A DNA stretch of 64,000 nucleotides. It comes from Gluconobacter albidus. Lineage in GTDB: Bacteria; Pseudomonadota; Alphaproteobacteria; Acetobacterales; Acetobacteraceae. The stretch spans positions 62,001-126,000 of the forward strand of contig NZ_BEWL01000011.1 of assembly GCF_002723915.1 (NCBI RefSeq), in the 5' to 3' direction. Made by a program: the position numbers and the translations under genes. Numbering within the stretch: position 1 is the stretch's first letter; each line of letters begins with the position of its first letter. The notes beneath the pieces are model-generated. The model searched no databases, was not told where the DNA came from, and was given only the letters and a program-made list of their open reading frames with translations. This document shows positions 17,553 to 25,177 of the stretch, one piece after another.

Positions 17553-19166
17553 ATGCAGAACGATCTGTCCCGCTCTTTCGATTTCATCGTCGTGGGCGCT
17601 GGTTCTGCGGGATGCGTGGTTGCCAACCGTCTCAGCGCTGACGGGCGTTTCAGCGTCTGTCTCGTGGAGGCGGGGGGCGGCGACCATACGCCGCGAATCC
17701 GCGTTCCGGCGGGGACGATAACGCTCTACAAAAGCCGGCGCTTCGCCTATCAGTTCCACTCAACCCCGCAGGAGCATCTGGCGGGGCGGCGCATTCATGT
17801 GCCGCGTGGCAAGGCGCTGGGCGGGTCCACCACGCTCAACAGCATGATCTATATCCGGGGCGACCGCACGGATTACGACCACTGGCAGGCTCTGGGCTGT
17901 GCGGGCTGGGGATGGGACGACGTTCTGCGCGAGTTCCGGGACCTCGAACACTGTCACCGGCAGCTTGATCCGGCGTATCACGGCTTCAGGGGCGAGCTGG
18001 ATGTCACGACGCCGCGCGACGTCAATCCGCTGTCGCGACGTTTTGTTCAGGCCGGTGTCAGCGCGGGGTTGCCGGAGAATACCGATTTCAACGGTGCGAC
18101 GCTGGAAGGCGTGGGCCTGTATGACGTGACCCAGCGCAACGGCTATCGGCTGAGTGCGTATCGGGCGTTTGTTCATCCGATCCTGAAGCGGCCGAATTTC
18201 AGCCTGATGTCGGGCGTTCAGGTCCGCAATCTGGTGATCGAGGACCGGGTGGCGCGGGGCGTCGTGGTCGTTCAGGACGGCACGGCCCGACTGCTGCGGG
18301 CGGAGCGGGAAATCGTGCTGTGTGCGGGGGCGATCGGCTCTCCGCAGATCCTGATGGCGTCCGGGATCGGGCGCAGCGCGGATCTGATCGCGGCGGGGAT
18401 TTCGCCGGTGCATCACCTGCCGGGCGTGGGCCAGAACCTTCAGGATCATCTGGACGGGCTGGTCACGGTGCGCTCGAACGATCATCGGACACTGGGATTT
18501 TCCGGCCGGTCGCTGCCGTCCGTGCTGATGTCTCCGCTCCGGTTCCTGTTCGGGCGCAAGGGGTGGCTGACCACGAATTATGTCGAAGCCGGGGGATTTG
18601 CGCGTACGTCCCTTGCCCGCGATGGCGTGCCGGATATCCAGTTTCATTTCGTGCCCGGCTATCGCAGTCCGCGCGGGCGGCTGTTTGAATGGGGGCATGG
18701 GATTGCGATCCATACCTGTGTTCTGCGGCCCAAAAGCCGGGGCAGCATCCGGCTGGCGACGGATGGCTCAAACCAGCCGGTCATTGATTTCAGTTTCGCA
18801 TCAGACCCGCACGATCTGGACGTTCTGTGCGAAGGCATCCGCGCCGCGCGGCACATTCTGGCGCAGGGGGCCTTTGACGGAACCCGTGGCACGGAAGTCG
18901 CGCCCGGCGAGGCCGTGGCGGACAACGCCCAGATCCTGGAGTATCTGCGGCGGAGTGCAGCTACGGTCTTTCATCCTGCCGGGACATGCCGCATGGGCGT
19001 GGATGACGATGCGGTTGTGACGCCGCGCCTGACGGTACGCGGGATTTCGGGGCTGCGGGTGGCGGATGCGTCGATCATGCCGACGCTCATCAGCGGCAAC
19101 ACCAGCGCCCCGAGCATGATGATCGGGGCGAAGGCGGCGCGGATGATTCTGCAGGACGTCGCCTGA
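17553..19166 (+). CDS. GMC-family FAD-dependent alcohol/choline dehydrogenase
   Basis: 537 aa, normal for BetA-like GMC oxidoreductases. The FAD-binding VVGAGSAGCVVANRL is at about 13-27, the first GMC signature GKALGGSTTLNSMIYIRG near 85-102, and the second GMC signature GAIGSPQILMASGIG near 258-272. The active-site His lies in TVFHPAGTCRMG and the final His/Asn position is in the SGNTSAPSMMIG segment. It oxidises an alcohol to the aldehyde, feeding electrons into the respiratory chain. The start is 5 bases after the receptor stop, so the two are co-expressed. The receptor may import the alcohol that this enzyme oxidises. Confidence 0.93.
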   Translation: MQNDLSRSFDFIVVGAGSAGCVVANRLSADGRFSVCLVEAGGGDHTPRIRVPAGTITLYKSRRFAYQFHSTPQEHLAGRRIHVPRGKALGGSTTLNSMIYIRGDRTDYDHWQALGCAGWGWDDVLREFRDLEHCHRQLDPAYHGFRGELDVTTPRDVNPLSRRFVQAGVSAGLPENTDFNGATLEGVGLYDVTQRNGYRLSAYRAFVHPILKRPNFSLMSGVQVRNLVIEDRVARGVVVVQDGTARLLRAEREIVLCAGAIGSPQILMASGIGRSADLIAAGISPVHHLPGVGQNLQDHLDGLVTVRSNDHRTLGFSGRSLPSVLMSPLRFLFGRKGWLTTNYVEAGGFARTSLARDGVPDIQFHFVPGYRSPRGRLFEWGHGIAIHTCVLRPKSRGSIRLATDGSNQPVIDFSFASDPHDLDVLCEGIRAARHILAQGAFDGTRGTEVAPGEAVADNAQILEYLRRSAATVFHPAGTCRMGVDDDAVVTPRLTVRGISGLRVADASIMPTLISGNTSAPSMMIGAKAARMILQDVA

Positions 19167-19181
19167 GAAAAATGGGGGGCC

Positions 19182-19859
19182 TTAACGGTCCCCAGGCACA
19201 CCGTATGAAGGTGCGGAAAGCGGGTTGAGGCCGCGTGTGACGTAGTCGCGCATCTGGGGCTGCCAGAGCGTCCACAGGCTCCGCAGATCGACGAGCGGGG
19301 CGTCGCTCCAGTCCACACGCAGGTCCACCAGCGGCCAGCTCTGCTCTTCCACGACGATCAGCCCGGCGGAGTGGACCGGACCGGCTTCCCCGCCTGCTGC
19401 GAGACCGGCTTCCATGGCGAGCATCAGCCGTTCGGCCAGCTCCAGCGACGGGCTGGAGGCGTTGAAGGCGTCCTTCATGAGAGCCGGGACGTTCGTGCTG
19501 GCCAGCATGTTGCCTGCGGCGGCGACATTGGTTCCGGCAATCTCGGCGTGACAGCCCAGAACCTGCTCTCCGGCCCAGAGTGCGGTGCTGCCGATGCGGT
19601 CGAGGACGACGAGCTGTCGGAACGCCGCAAAAGCGTTGCCGCGGACCAGAATGTCCCGGCATTCCGCTGCCGTTGCGCCCCGCTCCAGCAGGTCCAGCCC
19701 GGCGGGACCGAGGCGGGGATCGGTGATGTTCTGGGTGGCGACGACGCCGACACCGGCTCTGGCGAAGGCGCAGCGGCTGGCGACGGCGGGAGAGGACGAC
19801 GAAACCGCCATCCCGAACTGGCCGGTGCGTTCACAGCGGGCGATAATGGAAAAGGTCAT
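19182..19859 (-). CDS. DUF1028 (Ntn-hydrolase-like) protein
   Basis: 225 aa. Matches DUF1028 from the first residue: MTFSIIARCERTGQFGMAVSSSSPAVASRC, then TQNITDPRLGPAGL and a central GNMLA motif. The family has an Ntn-hydrolase-type fold and often lies with peptidases and amidohydrolases in catabolic operons; its reaction is not established. It is the last gene of the operon starting at 22334. Linked to the ArgE-type deacylase upstream, it may hydrolyse a related amide. The 3' end converges on the GMC gene. Confidence 0.88.
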   Translation of the reverse strand: MTFSIIARCERTGQFGMAVSSSSPAVASRCAFARAGVGVVATQNITDPRLGPAGLDLLERGATAAECRDILVRGNAFAAFRQLVVLDRIGSTALWAGEQVLGCHAEIAGTNVAAAGNMLASTNVPALMKDAFNASSPSLELAERLMLAMEAGLAAGGEAGPVHSAGLIVVEEQSWPLVDLRVDWSDAPLVDLRSLWTLWQPQMRDYVTRGLNPLSAPSYGVPGDR

Positions 19860-19898
19860 GGGCGGTGTCTTTCATGAAACGCGCGGCGTCTGGGTGGC

Positions 19899-21077
19899 TC
19901 ATCGTCTGAGGTGGTCGAGCACCCCGTCAAGGAAGCGTTCTGCGTCGGCCAATTCGGGCAGGGTAATGTATTCGTCGGCCTTGTGGGCGCGCGCGATGGA
20001 ACCGGGGCCGCAGACGATGCAGTCTAGTCCAAGCTGTTCGCCCAGAAGCCCCGCTTCAGTGCCGAAATCAATGACGCCGACCTGATTTTGCCCGGCTTCG
20101 TGCAGGGCAAGAGAGCAGATGTCGCTCGAGGCGGTGGCGTTCAGGCCGGGATAGGCATTCGTGATCCGCAGTTCGATCTCGCCGCCGCCGAGTTTTTCCG
20201 TGGCCTGACGGGCGGCGTCTTCCAGCCAGGCCAGATAGGGCGCGCCTTCATAGCCGGGCAGAAGGCGCAGTTCGGCTGTGATCGTACACAGGTCCGGGAC
20301 GATGTTCAGCGCCGCTCCACCGGAAATCAGGCCTGCCTGCACGGTGGAGAACGGAACGCCAAAGCGTGTGTCGTGCCGTTCGGTCTGGCGGATATGCTCC
20401 TGCAACCGCGAAAGGGCGGCAATCATGTCGCCTGCGAGAGTGATGGCGCTTTTGCCTAGGAACGGGTTTGCAGAATGGGCAGCCTGTCCGTGGCAGATGA
20501 TTTCGAACGCGATTTTCCCTTTATGGGCGAGGGCGACCTGCATCCCCGTCGGCTCGCCGACGATGCAGCCGAGCGCACCCTGATCGTCGAATTCGTCGTC
20601 TTCGCGGATGCCTGCGATCAGGGAGCGGACCCCGAGGCAGCCGAGCTCTTCGTCATGGGAGATGGCGAGGTAAAGCGGGCGTTTGAGCGGCGGCGCACCC
20701 TCCGCGCCAGCCTTGCGGGCGAGGTTCAGCATACAGGCCAGGAAGCCTTTCATGTCGCTGCTGCCCCGGCCATACAGCCGGTCTTCGCGCCGTGTGAGGA
20801 CGAACGGGTCCGACGACCAGTTCTGGCCGGTGACCGGCACCACGTCCGCATGGGCGGACAGGACGATGCCGCCTGCCGTCTTTGGGCCAATCGTGGCGAA
20901 CAGGCTATAGCGCCCCGGAACACCGTTGGAGGTGTCTCCGGGGATGCAGCGTACCCGCGCGCCGGAGGCCAGAAGATGCGCCTCGATCCACTCTATGATG
21001 TCTCCGTTCGGCAGCCCGCAGACGCTGGGAAAGCCGATGAGCGACGAGAGGATGCTCTCGATTTCGGAAACGGACAC
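19899..21077 (-). CDS. ArgE/DapE-family M20 deacylase (acetylornithine deacetylase-like)
   Basis: 392 aa. M20 metallopeptidase that removes an N-acyl group from an amino acid or dipeptide. Di-metal ligands are seen in SAHADVVP, GRGSSDMKG, SHDEELGCLG and VGEPT, with the last ligand His in ARAHKADEY. The start is GTG with GGAGG six bases upstream. Real ArgE makes ornithine in arginine synthesis, but this copy sits between a flavin monooxygenase and a DUF1028 protein, so a catabolic deacylase is more likely. The gene follows the monooxygenase by 15 bases. Confidence 0.9.
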   Translation of the reverse strand: MSVSEIESILSSLIGFPSVCGLPNGDIIEWIEAHLLASGARVRCIPGDTSNGVPGRYSLFATIGPKTAGGIVLSAHADVVPVTGQNWSSDPFVLTRREDRLYGRGSSDMKGFLACMLNLARKAGAEGAPPLKRPLYLAISHDEELGCLGVRSLIAGIREDDEFDDQGALGCIVGEPTGMQVALAHKGKIAFEIICHGQAAHSANPFLGKSAITLAGDMIAALSRLQEHIRQTERHDTRFGVPFSTVQAGLISGGAALNIVPDLCTITAELRLLPGYEGAPYLAWLEDAARQATEKLGGGEIELRITNAYPGLNATASSDICSLALHEAGQNQVGVIDFGTEAGLLGEQLGLDCIVCGPGSIARAHKADEYITLPELADAERFLDGVLDHLRR

Positions 21078-21092
21078 CGGGCGCCTCCGCCG

Positions 21093-22334
21093 TCAGCCTG
21101 CCAGAGCCAGGCGGCGGTCTGCGATATGCTCTCCGAGATAGTCCGCATCGTGCCATACGCCCCAAATGAACGGAGAAGCGCGCCGCGACAGCCAGGCCAG
21201 CCCCAGGAAATAGAGGCCCGACACAACGGAGACGCCACGGTCGTGGCGGGGGGCGCCACGGGCATCGAGGACGTCGATGTCGATCCAGCTGAAATCGAAC
21301 TTGTAGCCGGTGGCCCAGATGACGGTTTTGATCCCGGCTGCTTTCAGGTCGAGGCTCAGGATCGGGTCTGTGGCGCAGGCCGGGAGGGCGCCGATGTTGC
21401 GGGCTTCGGGCTCTTCGGGGAGGTCCAGCCCGTTTGCCGTGACATAGGCATCTGCGGCGTCGAGCATCGACAGGTAGTTGGCGTCGCCGCCTTCGATATT
21501 CTTCCGAAGGTCCTGAGCGAAATGCAGGCAGCCGTTCTCGAAGCTCTCGGTCCGGCCCAGCAGGGTCATGCCGCTGGCGGCGAGGTCACGGAAATCGACG
21601 GTGTGGCCGCCATGAGCGCCGCTGACGGCGATGGTGACGTGTTCCGTATCGGGGCTGGGGACTTTCATGTCCCACAATCCCAGAACGCCGAGCCACCAGA
21701 CGAAATCGCGGCCGCGGTAGCGGCGGGGCGGACGGTCATGCGGGCCGACGGACAGCCAGACGTCCCGCCCCGAAGCCCGCAGTTCGTCTGCTATCTGCGC
21801 GCCGGATGAGCCGGCCCCGATGACCAGAACACCGCCATCGGCAATCTGCTGCGGATTTTTGTAGCTGTTCGAGTGCATCTGAAGCACATCGAACTCGGCG
21901 GGAATGATGTCGGGGAAGGATGGTTTCTGGAACGGCCCTGTCGCAACCACAACGTTCTGTGCCCTGATGGTGCCGTCTGCCGTTTGCGCTTCAAATCCGA
22001 TGCCGTCCGGGGATTTTCGGAGATGACGTATTTCGACGCCGCAGCGAATGGGCATGTTGATCTGGGTCGCGTAGGATTCGAAATAGTCGACAATCTGGGC
22101 ACGCGGGGCAAAGCCGTCGGGGGCTGTTTTGTCGAATGTCCGGTTCGGAAAACGGTCGTGCCAGGCGGGGCCGTTGGCGACAAGGGAATCCCAGCGTTCG
22201 GCACGCCATCTCTGGGCAATGTTTCCGCGTTCCACGGCGAGATGTGGCACCCCTCTTTTGCCCAGGTGTTCGCTCATCGCCACGCCGGCCTGGCCCGCGC
22301 CAATGATGAGGGTATCGACGTTTTCCGTTGTCAT
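21093..22334 (-). CDS. FAD/NADPH-dependent flavin monooxygenase-like oxidoreductase
   Basis: 413 aa. Two dinucleotide-binding motifs: FAD site LIIGAGQAGVAMSEHL near the N-terminus and the NADPH site VLVIGAGSSGAQIADEL near 168-184, with WATGYKFDF near the C-terminus, as in flavin-containing (class B) monooxygenases and related putative flavoproteins. It probably oxygenates a nitrogen or sulfur atom, or a ketone. AGGA lies 10 bases before ATG 22334; the alternative ATG nine bases earlier is too close to that SD. First gene of a three-gene operon; divergent from the aldolase gene. Confidence 0.88.
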   Translation of the reverse strand: MTTENVDTLIIGAGQAGVAMSEHLGKRGVPHLAVERGNIAQRWRAERWDSLVANGPAWHDRFPNRTFDKTAPDGFAPRAQIVDYFESYATQINMPIRCGVEIRHLRKSPDGIGFEAQTADGTIRAQNVVVATGPFQKPSFPDIIPAEFDVLQMHSNSYKNPQQIADGGVLVIGAGSSGAQIADELRASGRDVWLSVGPHDRPPRRYRGRDFVWWLGVLGLWDMKVPSPDTEHVTIAVSGAHGGHTVDFRDLAASGMTLLGRTESFENGCLHFAQDLRKNIEGGDANYLSMLDAADAYVTANGLDLPEEPEARNIGALPACATDPILSLDLKAAGIKTVIWATGYKFDFSWIDIDVLDARGAPRHDRGVSVVSGLYFLGLAWLSRRASPFIWGVWHDADYLGEHIADRRLALAG

Positions 22335-22595
22335 GCTGGACATTTCCTACTGGACTGACAGAAGAATTCTTCCACAACTCAGGAAGACCTCTCCGTTGTT
22401 TTATGGAAACGATATGCCTCGAGAAACAATCGAATTGATTATCGTTGCTTAGTCTTTTCCTAAGAGTTTTCCTGCGTGCTGCATCGGAAAAACGGGGGGA
22501 TGAATTTGATAAATCCGTCTTTGCCGTCCATCGGCGACTCTCTAGAAGATCAGGAAGACCGATATTTCAGACCATCTTGCTCAGGGACCGCCTTC
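22335..22595. promoter_or_regulatory. Divergent promoter region, monooxygenase operon versus aldolase
   Basis: A 261-base AT-leaning region. An imperfect palindrome AATCGAATTGATT (10 of 12 paired positions) at about 22430-22442 is a possible regulator site; the LysR gene downstream of the aldolase is a candidate binder. No short coding frame with an SD was convincing here: the open frame starting at 22476 has a start codon directly abutting a G run. Confidence 0.3.
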
Positions 22596-23327
22596 ATGAC
22601 CGCGCATGACGAGAAAAAAGCACGGATTGATCTTGCTGCCGCCTTCCGTCTTGCGGCCCGGCTTGGCATGCATGAGGCAGTGGCAAACCATTTCAGCATG
22701 TCGGTTTCGCCGGACGGTTCGCGGTTTCTCATCAACCCGAAATGGCGACATTTCTCGCGGATCCGGGCGAGCGACCTGATCCTGGTCGATACGAACGATG
22801 CCGACAGTCTGGCGTCCTGCGATCTGGACCCGACGGCATGGGCCATCCACGGACAGTTGCATCGTCTGAATCCGGCCGCACAGGTCGCGATGCACCTGCA
22901 TCCGGTCTACAGCACGACGATTTCCACGCTGCGTGACCCCACGATTTTACCGATCGACCAGAATACGGCCCGGTATTTCAACCGGGTTGCCGTGGATACC
23001 CAGTATGGAGGCATGGCAGACAGCGAGGCGGAAGGCGCGCGCCTGGCATCTCTTCTGAAAGACAGAACGCGGCTGATGATGGGCAATCACGGCGTGCTGA
23101 TCGTTGCGGAAACGGTTGGAGAAGCGTTTGACGACATGTACACGATCGAACGCGCGTGCCAGATCCTCGTAACCGCCTATTCCACGGGACGTGAGCTTTC
23201 CATCCTGTCGGACGACGTGGCGGAGAGAACGGCACAGGACTGGGAAAAGATCCGGGATTTTTCCATCAGGCATTTCGAGGAAATGAAGCTTATCCTCGAT
23301 CGTGAAGAACCCGATTACGCCGAGTAA
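22596..23327 (+). CDS. Class II aldolase/adducin-family protein
   Basis: 243 aa. Zinc-dependent class II aldolase or a related decarboxylase/epimerase-type enzyme. Metal-binding histidines are visible in AMHLHPVYST, with NHGVLI further on and an N-terminal NHFSMSVS glycine/asparagine motif. AGGGA eight bases before ATG 22596 fixes the start; in-frame starts further upstream lack spacing. The C-terminal region is like proteobacterial class II aldolase/adducin proteins that lack a known substrate. Standing alone on the plus strand, it is divergent from the monooxygenase operon and faces the LysR gene. Confidence 0.88.
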   Translation: MTAHDEKKARIDLAAAFRLAARLGMHEAVANHFSMSVSPDGSRFLINPKWRHFSRIRASDLILVDTNDADSLASCDLDPTAWAIHGQLHRLNPAAQVAMHLHPVYSTTISTLRDPTILPIDQNTARYFNRVAVDTQYGGMADSEAEGARLASLLKDRTRLMMGNHGVLIVAETVGEAFDDMYTIERACQILVTAYSTGRELSILSDDVAERTAQDWEKIRDFSIRHFEEMKLILDREEPDYAE

Positions 23328-23339
23328 TCGGGGCCGGGT

Positions 23340-24266
23340 CTAGGTCAGGGGTTTCATGCCGGGGATTGCGGTGTCGGAAATCGAGGAACGGCAGTGATGG
23401 ACGAAAAGGTCCAGCAGGCGCGATTTGCGGACGCCCTGCCATGTTGCCATGCCAATGACCATCGGGCGGTGATCGCCTGACAGCCGCACGCGGACGACCT
23501 TCTTGCCGTCGAGGGCCATGTCGGAACAGGGGCGGACATTTGCCAGCGTATAGCCGTAGCCGTTGGCGACCATGGTCCGCACCACTTCCTGTTCGGCGGA
23601 GCGGGCGTAGATATTGGGTTGCAGGCCCTCATGGTGATAGAGGGCGTTGAAATACTGCCTGCTGAGGGGAAGGTCGAGGAAGATCATCGGCTCGGCGGCA
23701 AGCTCGGCCAGATCCACGGACGAACGCTGCGCCAGATGATGGTTTTCGCTGACGAGAACATGGGGCGGAAGGCTCGCCAGAGGGACGAACTCGATCCCGG
23801 TAGGAAGATGAAGGTCGTAGGTAATGGCGATGTCGATTTCAGCCTGTTTGAGTTTTTCGGCCAGCCATTCGTGATTGGACGCCACCTGCCGGATTTCGGC
23901 GGCGGGGTAGCGCGTACAGAAGCTGTGGACGAGTTCAGGCATGATCATGGGCGCAAGCGTGACCATTGATCCGACCGAGAGCGTTCCCCTCACCTGATCC
24001 GTGGTTTCCGCAGCCAGGGAATAGAGATTTTCAGCCATTCCCAGAACGCGCTTGGCTTCTTCCATCAGGATCTGCCCCACGGATGTCAGGGACAGGCCCT
24101 GTGCGTGGTGGCGGATGAAGAGCTGGACGTTCAGTTCGAGTTCCAGATGGGAAATCGCCGTCGAGATGGAAGGCTGCGAAATCGAGAGGCGCTCGGACGC
24201 ATGCCGGATCGAGCCTGCCTCTCCGGCGGCGACAAAATACTCTAACTGGCGGAGTGTATAACGCAT
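23340..24266 (-). CDS. LysR-family transcriptional regulator
   Basis: 308 aa. N-terminal winged HTH (LRQLEYFVAAGEAGSIRHASERLSISQPSISTAISHLE, quoted in parts: LEYFVAAGEAGSIRHASE then SISQPSISTAISHLE) followed by a substrate-binding-like effector domain. The ATG at 24266 places the HTH at the usual distance; another ATG lies 18 bases upstream. It ends 12 bases from the aldolase stop in convergent orientation. It may control the aldolase/monooxygenase divergent promoter, as no other local regulator faces that promoter. Confidence 0.9.
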   Translation of the reverse strand: MRYTLRQLEYFVAAGEAGSIRHASERLSISQPSISTAISHLELELNVQLFIRHHAQGLSLTSVGQILMEEAKRVLGMAENLYSLAAETTDQVRGTLSVGSMVTLAPMIMPELVHSFCTRYPAAEIRQVASNHEWLAEKLKQAEIDIAITYDLHLPTGIEFVPLASLPPHVLVSENHHLAQRSSVDLAELAAEPMIFLDLPLSRQYFNALYHHEGLQPNIYARSAEQEVVRTMVANGYGYTLANVRPCSDMALDGKKVVRVRLSGDHRPMVIGMATWQGVRKSRLLDLFVHHCRSSISDTAIPGMKPLT

Positions 24267-24313
24267 GAAGGCAGCATAACGCATCCGGTGCGGGACGCAT
24301 AACCGGAATATCG

Positions 24314-25054
24314 TCAGGACTGGACTGCATCCAGAAGGATTTTTCCCAGACTGTCACAAATGCCCGGCGGGTGACCCTTGATGGAGAAAGCCACGCCCAG
24401 AACCAGCCCCGTCGTCTCGACGCTGCTCTGGGGGATCGACACCGCGACGCCTCCGACACCGCTGATGAGGGTGCCCTGATCCGTCGTGTATCCGGCACTT
24501 CTGGCGCGGGCGATATTTTCAAGCAGGATTTCGGAGTGACGCCTTGGTCTTTTTTTCTGCAGGACGCCGTTGATGGTTTCGTCAGGGCAGCCTGCCAGGA
24601 TCATGGTGGCACCGGGGCCGAAACCCAGTGGCACCCGGCCGCCCACACCCTGCGTCAGAGAGGGTATTATTTCGTCCCCAAAATAAGCGTCGATGCAGAT
24701 CGCGCAGTCGTTGGAGCGGGCGAGAAGGAAAGCGGCGTCGTTTTCCCGCAGGGGCAGTCCCGCAATGACGCGGCGCAGACGGCGACTGTGGATCAGGTGG
24801 AACTGTGCCTCCGTCAGGTGAAACTGTCCGGCTGGTGCGAGAATATAACGTCTCGTCTGTGGGACGCGGGTGACGAGATGTTCCTGCATCAGGGAGGCCA
24901 GAAGCCGGTGTGTGGTGGCTTTTGGAAGTTCGCAGAGTGTGGCCAGATTTCCCAGTTCCTCCCCGCTTATACCGGAAGAGGACAGCGCTTTCAGGATACA
25001 GGCTGCCTTGCGAACTGCGTTTTTCGATTCGTTTCGCATCTGCCGTTCCACCAT
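24314..25054 (-). CDS. IclR-family transcriptional regulator
   Basis: 246 aa. N-terminal winged HTH (GNLATLCELPKATTHRLLAS) and C-terminal IclR effector domain (GVGGRVPLGFGPGATMIL, GVGGVAVSIPQ). Effectors of this family are usually small organic acids or aromatic compounds. It is divergent from the TonB-receptor/oxidase/ABC operon that begins at 25178, so it most likely regulates that operon. A second in-frame ATG five codons downstream is possible. A 27-base palindromic region abuts the start codon. Confidence 0.9.
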   Translation of the reverse strand: MVERQMRNESKNAVRKAACILKALSSSGISGEELGNLATLCELPKATTHRLLASLMQEHLVTRVPQTRRYILAPAGQFHLTEAQFHLIHSRRLRRVIAGLPLRENDAAFLLARSNDCAICIDAYFGDEIIPSLTQGVGGRVPLGFGPGATMILAGCPDETINGVLQKKRPRRHSEILLENIARARSAGYTTDQGTLISGVGGVAVSIPQSSVETTGLVLGVAFSIKGHPPGICDSLGKILLDAVQS

Positions 25055-25081
25055 TTGGAATTCTTTGAAAGATTAATCCAA
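25055..25081. promoter_or_regulatory. Candidate IclR autoregulatory operator
   Basis: Outer arms TTGGA (25055-25059) and TCCAA (25077-25081) enclose CTTTGAAAG, itself a palindrome. The site sits directly upstream of the IclR start and within the divergent 123-base region before the TonB receptor gene. The length and AT-rich palindromic character fit IclR operators, but this is a visual call. Confidence 0.35.
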
Positions 25082-25177
25082 GACGATTGATTCTGTCAGT
25101 CTATTTCAACAACCTCGTATCGGAATCGTTATGAGAAATTCCTGAAGGCATCAGGAACTCCGCGAAAGGGAAGTTCA

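Noticed and set aside
20475-21809. Open frame of 444 codons antisense to the ArgE-type and monooxygenase genes
   Set aside because: Covers two well-supported genes on the other strand and matches no family.
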